Assembly: GCF_001439605.1 (NCBI RefSeq)
Contig: NZ_LMBX01000016.1
Span: 64,554 to 128,553, forward strand
Source: Cytobacillus praedii
GTDB taxonomy: Bacteria; Bacillota; Bacilli; Bacillales; Cytobacillaceae
DNA length: 64,000 bases
Reading direction: 5' to 3'
The notes below the pieces were generated by a model. It was not told where the DNA came from, searched no databases, and saw only the letters and a list, made by a program, of their open reading frames with translations. Position 1 is the first letter of the stretch; every line of letters starts with the position of its first letter. Below are positions 19,113 to 27,650 of the stretch, in pieces. The translations under genes were made by a program, and so were the position numbers.

Positions 19113-20234
19113 ATGGATAAAAGACCAGAATGGTTTGATGGGAAAATTCCTGATAATTTTACTAGCGTTGTTAGAAAAGGTGTTCAAACAGGTCAGCCTG
19201 AATCTTCCTTTATTAAAAAAGGCCGCTTTCAACAGAAGAATCGGCCAGAAGTGAATATTGCTGAATGGACTGAAGGCGTTTTAACAGGAAACCGTGGAAT
19301 GCTAGCTCAAGCGATCACATTAATTGAAAGCAATGCAGAGCATCATTTTCGAACAGCCCAAAAACTTCTGCAAGAGCTTCTTCCGCATTCAGGTAATGCG
19401 ATCCGCATTGGAATTACAGGTGTACCAGGTGCTGGGAAAAGTACATTTATTGAAGCTTTTGGCACGTTCCTATGTGATCTAGGATTGAAGGTGGCTGTGC
19501 TCGCAGTTGATCCAAGTTCAAGTATAAGCGGAGGAAGTATTCTTGGGGACAAAACGAGAATGGAACAGCTTTCGCGAAACCCAAGAGCATTTATTCGTCC
19601 CTCTCCTTCTGCTGGTAAACTCGGAGGGGTTCACAGGAAGACGCGCGAAACAATTACTTTGTGCGAAGCAGCTGGCTTCAATGTCATTCTTGTAGAAACA
19701 GTTGGCGTGGGGCAAAGTGAAGTACTTGTTAGGGACATGGTCGATTTTTTCATGCTACTAGTTTTGACTGGTGCAGGAGATGAACTGCAAGGGATGAAGA
19801 AAGGGATCATGGAGCTGGCAGATGCTGTACTTGTTAACAAAGCGGATGGAGAGAACAAACGATTGGCATTAAAAACGAAAGCTGAATACAATCGGATCCT
19901 TCATTTTCTCCAGCCAGCAACAAAAGGATGGCAAACAAAAGCAGCCACATGCTCTGCGATCTATCAAGAAGGAATGAAAGATATTTGGGATACTATTCAA
20001 TCATTCGAAAAGACAACAAAGAAATCTGGCGTATTTGAAAATAGGAGAAGAGCGCAAACGAAGGAATGGATCTACGCAATGATCATTGACCAGCTCCAAT
20101 TTAGTTTTTTCAACCATCAAGAGGTGAAACCGCTGCTGCCTCAAATGGAAAATGAAGTAATTGCAGGAGCCCGAACAGTGACATCTGCAGTAGAGGAATT
20201 ATTCCAAGCCTATTCGATTAATAAAAAATTGTAA
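19113..20234 (+). CDS. meaB: MeaB-type GTPase chaperone of methylmalonyl-CoA mutase
   Basis: G3E-family GTPase that guards and reloads adenosylcobalamin of the mutase (MeaB/ArgK/MMAA). The P-loop GVPGAGKST lies at about 103-111, followed by the switch VDPSSSISGGSILGDKTRM, ETVGVGQSE and the base-recognition NKADG. ATG19113, one base after the mutB stop, gives 373 residues. Upstream in-frame starts lie inside mutB and lack an SD. The tight coupling mutA-mutB-meaB supports a dedicated mutase operon, closed by a terminator. Confidence 0.93.
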   Translation: MDKRPEWFDGKIPDNFTSVVRKGVQTGQPESSFIKKGRFQQKNRPEVNIAEWTEGVLTGNRGMLAQAITLIESNAEHHFRTAQKLLQELLPHSGNAIRIGITGVPGAGKSTFIEAFGTFLCDLGLKVAVLAVDPSSSISGGSILGDKTRMEQLSRNPRAFIRPSPSAGKLGGVHRKTRETITLCEAAGFNVILVETVGVGQSEVLVRDMVDFFMLLVLTGAGDELQGMKKGIMELADAVLVNKADGENKRLALKTKAEYNRILHFLQPATKGWQTKAATCSAIYQEGMKDIWDTIQSFEKTTKKSGVFENRRRAQTKEWIYAMIIDQLQFSFFNHQEVKPLLPQMENEVIAGARTVTSAVEELFQAYSINKKL

Positions 20235-20235
20235 G

Positions 20236-20258
20236 AAGCTGCCTTTGGCAGCTTTTTA
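20236..20258 (+). terminator. Terminator of mutA-mutB-meaB
   Basis: AAGCTGCC, TTT loop, GGCAGCTT, then TTT; a compact intrinsic terminator directly after meaB. Confidence 0.85.
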
Positions 20259-20410
20259 ACTTAATGGGCTAGGTAAACTTTTGTTTAAAAAGGTCAAATG
20301 TAATTTTGACAATCCACCTATTATTGCAAAAGGCCAAAAATAATTGCACCTCCCTAATTATTAATGCAAATCACCTAAATAGATTAACGCGTACCTTAAA
20401 GCCCTCTACG

Positions 20411-20440
20411 TTGAAAAGAATGTTCATCTATTGGTATGAT
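20411..20440 (+). promoter_or_regulatory. Sigma-A promoter of brxB
   Basis: TTGAAA (20411-20416), 18 bp, TATGAT (20435-20440), 44 bp upstream of the start codon. Confidence 0.6.
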
Positions 20441-20483
20441 GTAGGTATGGAAGTTTTATATCCAAAAAGGAGCGAACATACAG

Positions 20484-20921
20484 ATGAATATGGATTTTAA
20501 TTTTTTTATGAATGATGTTGTAGCAAATGCACGCAGAGAAATTGTTGATGCTGGCTATACAGAATTAAAAACACCTGAAGAGGTTGAAAAAGCAATTGCA
20601 GAAAAAGGAACAACTCTTGTAATGGTTAACTCTGTTTGTGGATGTGCGGGTGGGATTGCTCGTCCAGCAGCTGCTCATGCGCTGCATTATGATAAACGTC
20701 CAGATCATTTAGTGACAGTATTTGCAGGTCAGGATAAAGAAGCAACTGAAACTGCACGCAGCTATTTTACTGGATTCCCGCCTTCCTCTCCTTCCTTTGC
20801 ATTATTAAAAGATGGAAAGCTATGTGCAATGATTGAGCGTCATGATATTGAAGGACATGAACCAATGGCAGTTATACAAAAGCTGCAAAATGCATTTGAG
20901 CAGCATTGCGAAGATCTATAA
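20484..20921 (+). CDS. brxB: Bacilliredoxin, BrxA/BrxB family (YqiW-like)
   Basis: Removes bacillithiol from S-bacillithiolated proteins during recovery from oxidative stress. The 145-residue thioredoxin-fold protein carries the family's unusual CGC active site at Cys52-Gly-Cys54 ([15 protein letters not shown]). Its position after the bkd/mut genes matches yqiW (brxB) in B. subtilis. AAAAAGGAG precedes the ATG; it has its own promoter and terminator, so it is monocistronic. Confidence 0.93.
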   Translation: MNMDFNFFMNDVVANARREIVDAGYTELKTPEEVEKAIAEKGTTLVMVNSVCGCAGGIARPAAAHALHYDKRPDHLVTVFAGQDKEATETARSYFTGFPPSSPSFALLKDGKLCAMIERHDIEGHEPMAVIQKLQNAFEQHCEDL

Positions 20922-20930
20922 TGTAGAAAG

Positions 20931-20955
20931 AAGCCTCGTATGAGGCTTTTTTTAT
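20931..20955 (+). terminator. Terminator of brxB
   Basis: AAGCCTC (20931-20937) and GAGGCTT (20942-20948) with a long T-run. Confidence 0.85.
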
Positions 20956-21029
20956 TTCTGTTACATAATATCCTTAGAAAAAATAGGTCTAAATATTTAT
21001 TTTCAAAATAATAATATATAAAAATAGTA

Positions 21030-21057
21030 TTGCATAAATATAAAAATGTGTTAAAAT
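21030..21057 (+). promoter_or_regulatory. Sigma-A promoter of the amino-acid ABC transporter genes
   Basis: TTGCAT (21030-21035), 16 bp, TAAAAT (21052-21057), about 120 bp upstream of the binding-protein gene. Confidence 0.5.
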
Positions 21058-21065
21058 ACATTCAA

Positions 21066-21081
21066 GTGAATAATTATTAAT
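21066..21081 (+). promoter_or_regulatory. Candidate ARG box (AhrC/ArgR operator)
   Basis: GTGAATAATTATTAAT resembles the Bacillus ARG box half-site pair and sits at the expected transcription start. An arginine-responsive repressor bound here would fit an arginine uptake system. The match is partial. Confidence 0.35.
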
Positions 21082-21143
21082 ATACGATTGATACTTGAAA
21101 ATTAATAATTTATCGCTAATAATAGATAATAGTTAATTATAAT

Positions 21144-21158
21144 AATTTTCAGAAAAGT
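21144..21158 (+). promoter_or_regulatory. CodY box
   Basis: AATTTTCAGAAAAGT matches the CodY consensus AATTTTCWGAAAATT at 14 of 15 positions. It lies between the promoter and the ribosome binding site of the binding-protein gene. CodY would act as a roadblock when branched-chain amino acids and GTP are plentiful. Confidence 0.65.
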
Positions 21159-21176
21159 TATAGGGGGAAAATAATA

Positions 21177-21965
21177 ATGAAAAAAATAGTTTCTATCTTT
21201 TTTATTAGTATTCTATTAATTGGATTACTTGCTGCTTGTGGTAAAAGCGAAGAAAATGCATCTAACGGCTCTAAAGATAAGGATTCTGATAAAAAGGTTC
21301 TAACGATGGCAACATCTGCAGATTATGCGCCATTTGAATATATCGATACAGCTAAAGGTGATGAAATTATCGGGATTGATATTGATATTGCAAAAGCAGT
21401 AACTGAAAAGCTTGGCTATGAGTTTGAAGTCCGCGATATGGATTTCGGCGGATTAATTCAGGCACTTCAATCTGGTCAAGCGGATTTTGTTCTATCTGCA
21501 ATGTCTGCAACAGATGAAAGAAAAGAGAGTGTAGATTTTAGTGAAATCTATTATACATCTAAACATATGATTGTTTCTAAAAAGGACAGCGGAATTACGA
21601 AGGTAGAAGATCTTAAAGGCAAAAAGGTTGGTGCACAGCTAGGCTCTATTCAAGAGGAAAAGGCGAAGGAATTAGCTGAAGAAGTGGATATGACTGTTGA
21701 AAACCGCAATCGTATTCCAGAATTAATTCAAGAAATAAAGGCAGGACGTTTTGATGCAGCAATTATTGAGGATACAGTTGCGCAGGGCTATTTAGAAAAT
21801 AATGATGATATTGAAGGCTTCACAGTTGAAGATGCGGATGGCGGCTATGCAATTGCTCTGCCAAAGGACAGTGAATTGACTGAGGAATTCAACAAAGCAT
21901 TAAAAGAAATGATTGATAACGGGGAATTAGATAAGATTTTGAAAAAGTGGTTTGAAGGTGAATGA
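21177..21965 (+). CDS. artP: Amino-acid ABC transporter substrate-binding lipoprotein
   Basis: Polar/basic amino-acid binding lipoprotein of the ArtP (YqiX) type. A type II signal peptide ends in LLAAC with lipidated Cys21, followed by a charged linker and a 3-type solute-binding fold (LTMATSADYAPFEYID; GIDIDIAKAV; VDFSEIYYT). AGGGGG precedes the ATG. Permease and ATPase genes follow, separated by a terminator-like hairpin and a repeat that would let the binding protein be made in excess. ARG and CodY candidate sites lie upstream. Arginine specificity is inferred from synteny with B. subtilis artPQR. Confidence 0.85.
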   Translation: MKKIVSIFFISILLIGLLAACGKSEENASNGSKDKDSDKKVLTMATSADYAPFEYIDTAKGDEIIGIDIDIAKAVTEKLGYEFEVRDMDFGGLIQALQSGQADFVLSAMSATDERKESVDFSEIYYTSKHMIVSKKDSGITKVEDLKGKKVGAQLGSIQEEKAKELAEEVDMTVENRNRIPELIQEIKAGRFDAAIIEDTVAQGYLENNDDIEGFTVEDADGGYAIALPKDSELTEEFNKALKEMIDNGELDKILKKWFEGE

Positions 21966-21990
21966 TTATAAGCTAGGCTTCTAATCTATT

Positions 21991-22030
21991 AAAAACGTTC
22001 AGAAGGATACTCAACTTCTGAACGTTTTTG
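21991..22030 (+). terminator. Internal terminator/attenuator between artP and artQ
   Basis: AAAAACGTTCAGAAG (21991-22005) and CTTCTGAACGTTTTT (22015-22029) form a perfect 15-bp stem with a T-run. It is expected to reduce read-through into the permease genes. Confidence 0.85.
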
Positions 22031-22056
22031 CCCTCACACCAGCATCCGCATTTCTG

Positions 22057-22182
22057 GTTGTCTAGCTTCTGCGACTAGGGGCTCGAGGTCATAAGCCAAT
22101 CCAGCAAGAAGGTTAAAGAACAACCTTCCCGCTGGCTCGTCTTATGCTTGTCGTCCCTGATCAAGTCGCATCCGCATTTCTT
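22057..22182 (+). repeat. Modular intergenic repeat, copy 3 (family A, short form)
   Basis: It reads TGTCTAGCTTCTGCGACTAG, GGGCTCGAGGTCATAAGCCA, an inner hairpin AGAAGGTT/AACCTTC, then CTTATGCTTGTCG. It lacks the GTACAGGACGT-TGTCGAC module of copies 1 and 2. It is inserted between artP and artQ. Confidence 0.7.
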
Positions 22183-22202
22183 AATTGAGAGGATTGTTAT
22201 AC

Positions 22203-22862
22203 ATGAACCTAGATTTTACATCCATTCTGCCTTCCCTCCCTTATATATTAAGAGGGATTGGCGTGACATTGCAAATTGTCGCTTTAGCAGGACTATTAGG
22301 ATTTTTACTTGGAATTATTCTATCATTATTTAAAATAAGCTCCATTAAAGTGCTTGGATGGTTAGCAGATGCGTATACATCGATCTTTCGAGGCACACCT
22401 TTAGTATTGCAGCTAATGATTATTTATTTTGGTTCACCGCAAATATTTGGCTATCAAATTGAACCATATGTGGCTGCTGTACTCGCCTTTGGTTTGAATT
22501 CTGCTGCTTATATTTCTGAAATTATTCGTGCGGGTATTCTTGCAGTTGATAAAGGACAAAGTGAAGCAGCAATGGCACTAGGTGTTCCTTACCGAAAGAT
22601 GATGCTCAACATCATTCTTCCACAGGCTTTGAAAAATATTTTACCAGCATTAATGAATGAATTTATTACTCTGACTAAGGAGTCGGCCATCGTTACCACC
22701 ATTGGGGTAATGGATATCATGCGCAGAGCTTACCAAGTAGGAGCGGACAAGTTTCGTTTCTTTGAACCATTATTATTAGCAGGTCTTATCTATTACTTAA
22801 TGGTCATTACATTAACCATTCTTGGAAAAGTTGTTGAAAGGAGGATGAGACGCGGTGATTAA
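22203..22862 (+). CDS. artQ: Amino-acid ABC transporter permease
   Basis: Membrane subunit of the ArtPQR-type importer. From ATG22203 (GAGAGG 10 nt upstream) the protein has 219 residues with about five membrane helices and the ATPase-coupling EAA loop ([22 protein letters not shown] region). An in-frame TTG at 22185 would overlap the SD and is rejected. The last codons overlap the start of the ATPase gene, so the two are translationally coupled. Confidence 0.93.
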   Translation: MNLDFTSILPSLPYILRGIGVTLQIVALAGLLGFLLGIILSLFKISSIKVLGWLADAYTSIFRGTPLVLQLMIIYFGSPQIFGYQIEPYVAAVLAFGLNSAAYISEIIRAGILAVDKGQSEAAMALGVPYRKMMLNIILPQALKNILPALMNEFITLTKESAIVTTIGVMDIMRRAYQVGADKFRFFEPLLLAGLIYYLMVITLTILGKVVERRMRRGD

Positions 22863-23577
22863 AATTGAAAATCTGCATAAACAGTTTGGAAAGCTTGAAG
22901 TGCTTAAAGGGATTACCACAACGATAAAGGAAGGCGAAGTTGTGGCAATTATCGGTCCATCAGGTTCAGGAAAGTCAACCTTCCTCCGTTGTATTAACCT
23001 TTTAGAAAAGCCTACAAACGGGCGTATCTTTATCGGTGAGCAAGATATTACAGACAAAAAAACAAATATCATGAAGGTCCGTCAAAATGTAGGAATGGTT
23101 TTTCAGCATTTTCATTTATTCCCGCATAAGTCAGTCCTTGAGAATTTAACCTATGCACCTATGAAAGTGAAGGGGCAGTCCAAGCAGGAAGCTGAGAAAA
23201 TTGGTCTTGGGCTATTAGCAAAAGTTGGACTATCTTCGAAAGCAAATGAATATCCTGGCCGATTATCAGGAGGGCAAAAACAAAGGGTTGCGATTGCCCG
23301 TGCATTAGCGATGCAGCCTGAGGTCATGCTTTTTGATGAACCGACATCAGCACTTGACCCAGAAATGGTTAAAGAGGTGTTAGATGTAATGAAATCACTG
23401 GCACATACAGGAATGACGATGGCCATTGTTACCCACGAAATGGGATTTGCTAGAGAAGTAGCAGATCGTGTCCTATTTTTAGATGGTGGTGTACTCGTAG
23501 AAGATGCACCGCCTAGTGAATTCTTTTCCAATCCAACCTCTGATCGTGCAAAAGACTTCTTGCAAAAAATGCTTTGA
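22855..23577 (+). CDS. artR: Amino-acid ABC transporter ATPase
   Basis: Nucleotide-binding subunit energising ArtQ. The 240 residues contain Walker [11 protein letters not shown]-loop region [14 protein letters not shown], signature [15 protein letters not shown], Walker [14 protein letters not shown] and the switch His (VTHEMGFA). GTG22855 follows AAGGAGGATG and overlaps the permease stop. A terminator follows. Confidence 0.95.
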   Translation: MIKIENLHKQFGKLEVLKGITTTIKEGEVVAIIGPSGSGKSTFLRCINLLEKPTNGRIFIGEQDITDKKTNIMKVRQNVGMVFQHFHLFPHKSVLENLTYAPMKVKGQSKQEAEKIGLGLLAKVGLSSKANEYPGRLSGGQKQRVAIARALAMQPEVMLFDEPTSALDPEMVKEVLDVMKSLAHTGMTMAIVTHEMGFAREVADRVLFLDGGVLVEDAPPSEFFSNPTSDRAKDFLQKML

Positions 23578-23596
23578 ATTGTATAATAAAATGGAT

Positions 23597-23630
23597 GAAG
23601 ATGGTCTTAATGATCATCTTCTCTTTTTTT
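23597..23630 (+). terminator. Terminator of the art genes
   Basis: GAAGATG and CATCTTC stem with an 11-nt loop followed by TCTTTTTTT. Confidence 0.8.
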
Positions 23631-23679
23631 GGACATAATTTGTTATGAAGTTAAAAAAGTAATTGTAGGAGTTTTTTAT

Positions 23680-24675
23680 ATGAAGTTTAAAATAGGCTAT
23701 CGAACAATAAAAACAGCCATTGGCACATCCGCAGCGATCATTCTTGCTCAGATTTTGGGGTTCGATAATTTTGTTTCGGCGGGAATATTAACCATTCTAT
23801 GTATCCAGGTAACGAAAAAGAAATCGTTTAAGACTTCTTGGAACCGTTTCAGCGCCTGTTTGTTAGCGATGTTATTTTCTATTGTTTTTTTCGAAGGGAT
23901 GGCTTATCATCCGATTATCATCGGCTTTTTATTACTATTTTTCATCCCGACGGCCGTTATGCTTAAAATTAGTGATGGCATCGTGACGAGCAGTGTGATC
24001 ATTCTGCATATTTATTCGGCTGGAGAAGTCACTTTTGATATTCTAATGAATGAATTAGGGATTATAACGATTGGGATTGGTGTTGCTCTTCTGGCGAATC
24101 TTTATATGCCAAGTCTTGATCAAAAACTGCTGGAATATCAAATCCAGATTGAAGAAAATTTTAAAAGGATATTTGATGAAATTGTTATTTATTTACGAAC
24201 AAATGAAAGTAATTGGGATGGGCTGGAGATAACCGAAACAGCCCAGTTAATTGAAGAAGCACAAGTCCTCGCCTATAGAGATGTGGAAAATCGCCTGCTT
24301 CGTAATGAAAATGTATATTATCACTATTTTAAAATGCGGGAAAAGCAATTTGAAATCATTGAAAGAGTTCTCCCTATTGTCATTTCGATTTCCTATACAA
24401 TTGAACAAGGGGAAATGGTGGCTGATTTTATGGAAGAGTTAGCTGCAAATATCCATCCGGGAAATACAGCAAACCGCTTTTTGGAAAAGTTATACGAAAT
24501 GAAATCTTCCTTTAAAAGCATGGAGCTGCCAAAAACGAGAGAAGAATTTGAAGCGCGTGCGGCTCTTTTTCAATTTGTAAGGGAAATGGAAGAGTATTTA
24601 TGGATTAAAAGCTCTGCAAAGGAGTTAAAGCGGGGAAGAAAGGAGAATCATTTCACTGAATCCGGTGCAAACTAA
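23680..24675 (+). CDS. yqjA: YqjA-like membrane protein (ArAE/FUSC family)
   Basis: From ATG23680 (TAGGAG 8 nt upstream) the 331-residue protein has about five to six N-terminal membrane helices (to about residue 140). A cytosolic helical C-terminal domain follows with YHYFKMREKQFEIIERVLP. This is the architecture of the DUF939/aromatic-acid exporter family (YqjA in B. subtilis). Transport of aromatic acids is a family inference only. An upstream in-frame start at 23629 lies in the preceding terminator and has no SD. The L,D-transpeptidase gene follows after 20 bp, probably co-transcribed. Confidence 0.82.
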   Translation: MKFKIGYRTIKTAIGTSAAIILAQILGFDNFVSAGILTILCIQVTKKKSFKTSWNRFSACLLAMLFSIVFFEGMAYHPIIIGFLLLFFIPTAVMLKISDGIVTSSVIILHIYSAGEVTFDILMNELGIITIGIGVALLANLYMPSLDQKLLEYQIQIEENFKRIFDEIVIYLRTNESNWDGLEITETAQLIEEAQVLAYRDVENRLLRNENVYYHYFKMREKQFEIIERVLPIVISISYTIEQGEMVADFMEELAANIHPGNTANRFLEKLYEMKSSFKSMELPKTREEFEARAALFQFVREMEEYLWIKSSAKELKRGRKENHFTESGAN

Positions 24676-24695
24676 CGGAAAAAAGAGGTGATTCT

Positions 24696-25208
24696 TTGCT
24701 AAAAATCATGTCCTCGCTACTGATTGCGTTTATATTCTCTCCAATTTGGCCATTGGGACCTAATCCACTGCCTGGAGATCCATTCATTATCGTGAATAAA
24801 AAGCTAAATGAAGTAGTCTTTATTAATGACAATAGAGTTCAAACAGTGATTACTGCGGCGACAGGAAAGACAGAAGATTTAACGCCTGAGGGAATCTTTA
24901 CGATAACGGTGAAGGCGAAGGATCCCTATTACCGGAAAAAGAATATAGAGGGTGGAGATGCAAACAATCCATTGGGTACGAGGTGGATTGGATTTGATGC
25001 CGAAGATACGGATGGGAGAATATATGGGCTTCATGGGACTAACGATCCTTCCTCTATTGGTAAATACGTATCTCAAGGATGCATTCGCCTGCAAAATGAA
25101 GCAATTGAATCGTTATATGACTTTGTTCCAGTTGGAACGAAAATATTAGTTACCTCTACTTCTGAAAACTATGAACAGCTTGGACAAACATATGGCGCAA
25201 TAAAATGA
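24696..25208 (+). CDS. Exported L,D-transpeptidase (YkuD domain)
   Basis: Peptidoglycan cross-linking (3-3) or protein-attaching transpeptidase. After a hydrophobic N-terminal segment (about 3-20), the 170-residue protein carries a YkuD domain with the signature YGLHGTNDPSSIGKYVSQGC, in which His and Cys are catalytic, followed by IRL. TTG24696 follows AAAGAGGTG. No LysM domain is present, unlike spore YkuD. It occupies the position of yqjB in B. subtilis, but I do not assign that symbol. Confidence 0.88.
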   Translation: MLKIMSSLLIAFIFSPIWPLGPNPLPGDPFIIVNKKLNEVVFINDNRVQTVITAATGKTEDLTPEGIFTITVKAKDPYYRKKNIEGGDANNPLGTRWIGFDAEDTDGRIYGLHGTNDPSSIGKYVSQGCIRLQNEAIESLYDFVPVGTKILVTSTSENYEQLGQTYGAIK

Positions 25209-25209
25209 A

Positions 25210-25238
25210 GGGACTGTCAAATTGACAGTCCCTCTTTA
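25210..25238. terminator. Bidirectional terminator after the L,D-transpeptidase gene
   Basis: GGGACTGTCAA and TTGACAGTCCC form a near-perfect palindrome followed by TCTTTATA. It lies between the convergent transpeptidase and prli42 genes. Confidence 0.75.
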
Positions 25239-25253
25239 TATGCAATAGTTTCT

Positions 25254-25349
25254 CTATAAAATCATCGTTAGTCCAATTAACAATGTTGAGGCAAGCATGG
25301 CAAAGATCATTAAATATACGATTATTTTTTGCATCTTTCTATTAGACAA
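25254..25349 (-). CDS. prli42: Prli42, stressosome-anchoring miniprotein (31 aa)
   Basis: A 31-residue single-helix membrane protein starting MSNRKMQKIIVYLMIFAM and ending in LTMIL. The basic N-terminus plus one membrane helix match Prli42, first described in Listeria as the membrane anchor of the stressosome and conserved in Firmicutes. The TTG start is preceded by AGGGGGG at 8 nt. It is convergent with the transpeptidase gene. The stressosome genes themselves are not in this window. Confidence 0.8.
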   Translation of the reverse strand: MSNRKMQKIIVYLMIFAMLASTLLIGLTMIL

Positions 25350-25556
25350 TGAATATACCCCCCTCTAAATCATCCTTTGCTTACTTCTATTTTACTAGGA
25401 ATCATTAAAATGAACAACCGCTCGTTTTTTAAAAGGATTTTCGACATGATTAGCGAATATTTAAAGTATCTGTATATTCTTATTATAAAAAAAAGCGTAT
25501 AATTTTTGAATGTAGAGAACTAACGTGAAATTGGATTGGAAAGGAAGGTGAACGAG

Positions 25557-25967
25557 TTGATTAAAAAAATTGATCATATTGGTATTGCTGTCCGTTCACT
25601 TGATGAGGCGCTGCCATTCTATACTGAAATTCTTAAACTCCCATTGCTTGGCGTGGAAGAGGTGGAAAGTGAAAAATTAAAGATAGCCTTTTTGAAAGCG
25701 GGAGAGACAAAGCTCGAGCTTTTAGAGCCGACGAATGAAGATAGCGCAGTTGCAAAATTTATTGAGAAGCGTGGGGAAGGACTGCATCATGTCGCACTTG
25801 GTGTAGACTCCATTCAAGATCGAATCAATGAAATAAAGGAAAAAGGCATTCGTATGATCCAGGATGTACCGAAAACTGGAGCAGGAGGAGCCGAGGTAGC
25901 TTTCATGCACCCGAAATCAACTGGGAGCGTTTTATATGAATTATGTGAGAAGAAAGGATTGAAATGA
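25557..25967 (+). CDS. mce: Methylmalonyl-CoA epimerase
   Basis: Interconverts (S)- and (R)-methylmalonyl-CoA, joining propionyl-CoA carboxylation to the mutase. The 136-residue VOC-fold protein has the metal ligands of the family: His in KIDHIGIAV, His in GLHHVALGV and Glu in VLYELCE. TTG25557 lies 8 nt after AAGGAAGG; an in-frame start at 25536 would place the SD inside the gene. The carboxyltransferase gene begins 4 bp after its stop. Confidence 0.93.
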   Translation: MIKKIDHIGIAVRSLDEALPFYTEILKLPLLGVEEVESEKLKIAFLKAGETKLELLEPTNEDSAVAKFIEKRGEGLHHVALGVDSIQDRINEIKEKGIRMIQDVPKTGAGGAEVAFMHPKSTGSVLYELCEKKGLK

Positions 25968-25971
25968 ACTC

Positions 25972-27522
25972 ATGACAGACATCTATGAAAAAATCAATGA
26001 ACTATATGATCGCAAGCGAGAGATAGAATTAGGCGGCGGAGATGAGAAAATTGAAAAGCAGCATGAAAAAGGGAAGCTGACTGCTAGAGAACGAATCGAA
26101 TTATTAGTTGATCCAGGAACATTTGTCGAGCTAAACCCGTTTATTGAACACCGATGCATGGACTTTGGTCTTGATGGTCAAAAAGGACCTGGAGATGGAG
26201 TGGTGACGGGTTATGGAAAAGTGAACGGCAGACCGATTTTCTTATTCTCACAGGATTTTACTGTTTTTGGCGGGGCACTGGGAGAGATGCATGCGAAGAA
26301 AATTGCTAATGTGATGGATCTGGCTGCAGAAAATGGAGCTCCTTTTGTTGGCTTGAATGACTCGGGCGGTGCGCGGATTCAAGAAGGCGTCGTTTCCTTA
26401 GATGGGTATGGGCATATTTTTTACCGGAACTCGATTTATTCAGGTGTCATTCCGCAAATTTCCGTAATTATGGGACCTTGTGCGGGAGGGGCCGTTTATT
26501 CTCCAGCGATTACAGATTTTGTTTTTATGGTGGAGAAGACAAGTCAGATGTTTATTACAGGTCCAAAGGTGATTGAAACTGTAACTGGTGAAAAAATTTC
26601 ATCGGAAGATTTAGGCGGGGCTAGCGTACACAATTCAATTAGCGGAAATGCTCATTTTAAAGGGCAAACAGAAGCTGAAGTGATCGAACAGGTACGTCGA
26701 TTATTAAGCTATCTTCCACAAAATAATGAAGAAAAGCCACCTAGAGCAGAGATGGATTTGGAGGAAGATTACCGGCCCGATCTAACAGATGTCATTCCTT
26801 TCGATGCCGTTCGTCCTTATGATGTCAGGAAAGTGATTGAACAGGTTGTTGATGGCGATTCATTTATGGAGGTTCAGCCTGACTTTGCAAAAAATATTGT
26901 TGTTGGTCTTGCGCGAATCAAGGGCGAGGTTGTTGGATTAGTTTGTAATCAGCCGAAAGTTATGGCAGGCGGTCTTGATATTGATTCATCTGATAAAGCA
27001 GCTCGATTTATTCGTTTTTGTGATTCATTCAATATCCCACTCATTACCTTTGAAGATGTCACAGGTTTCTTTCCTGGTGTAAAACAGGAACATGGAGGCA
27101 TCATCCGACATGGTGCAAAGATTTTATATGCGTATTCCGAAGCAACTGTTCCGAAGCTTACTGTTATTTTACGAAAAGCTTATGGTGGAGCCTATGTGGC
27201 CTTGAACAGTAAGTCAATCGGTGCAGACCTTGTATTTGCTTGGCCAAATGCGGAAGTAGCTGTTATGGGTCCACAGGGAGCAGCGAATATCATTTTTGCA
27301 AGGGAAATTTCAAACAGTGATGATCCTGAAGCGATCAGAGCACAAAAAATTGAAGAGTATCGCGAAAAGTTTGCCAATCCATATGTCGCGGCAAGCAGAG
27401 GAATGATCGATGACGTGATTGATCCTCGGGAAACAAGGATAAAGCTCATTCAAGCACTTGACATGCTTAGGAACAAGAAGGAAACGAGACCGAAAAAGAA
27501 GCATGGAAATATCCCGTTATAA
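25972..27522 (+). CDS. yqjD: Acyl-CoA carboxylase carboxyltransferase (propionyl-CoA carboxylase beta)
   Basis: Transfers CO2 from carboxybiotin to propionyl-CoA to form (S)-methylmalonyl-CoA. The 516 residues show the two crotonase-like halves of the family, with GGARIQEGVVSLDGYG and GPCAGGAVYSPAITDFVFM in the first half and FPGVKQEHGGIIRHGAK and KAYGGAYVALNSK in the second. It follows mce directly. No biotin carboxylase or biotin carrier gene is in the window, so the alpha subunit must be encoded elsewhere. The homolog in B. subtilis is YqjD. Confidence 0.9.
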   Translation: MTDIYEKINELYDRKREIELGGGDEKIEKQHEKGKLTARERIELLVDPGTFVELNPFIEHRCMDFGLDGQKGPGDGVVTGYGKVNGRPIFLFSQDFTVFGGALGEMHAKKIANVMDLAAENGAPFVGLNDSGGARIQEGVVSLDGYGHIFYRNSIYSGVIPQISVIMGPCAGGAVYSPAITDFVFMVEKTSQMFITGPKVIETVTGEKISSEDLGGASVHNSISGNAHFKGQTEAEVIEQVRRLLSYLPQNNEEKPPRAEMDLEEDYRPDLTDVIPFDAVRPYDVRKVIEQVVDGDSFMEVQPDFAKNIVVGLARIKGEVVGLVCNQPKVMAGGLDIDSSDKAARFIRFCDSFNIPLITFEDVTGFFPGVKQEHGGIIRHGAKILYAYSEATVPKLTVILRKAYGGAYVALNSKSIGADLVFAWPNAEVAVMGPQGAANIIFAREISNSDDPEAIRAQKIEEYREKFANPYVAASRGMIDDVIDPRETRIKLIQALDMLRNKKETRPKKKHGNIPL

Positions 27523-27572
27523 AAATAGAGATTTCGTTGGAAAATAGAATATGTCCGTAAATACTCATCTAT

Positions 27573-27600
27573 TTGCAAACAGATTCTATAAAGGTATACT
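27573..27600 (+). promoter_or_regulatory. Sigma-A promoter upstream of the tripeptidase-like gene
   Basis: TTGCAA (27573-27578), 16 bp, TATACT (27595-27600), 50 bp before the start codon. Confidence 0.55.
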
Positions 27601-27650
27601 AGAATAGTAAATAAGTAAATATATACATAAATCGGGAGGATTGGACGAAT

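Noticed and set aside
20306..20500. 64-residue open frame before brxB
   Set aside because: No SD, covers the brxB promoter and overlaps its start; composition is not protein-like.
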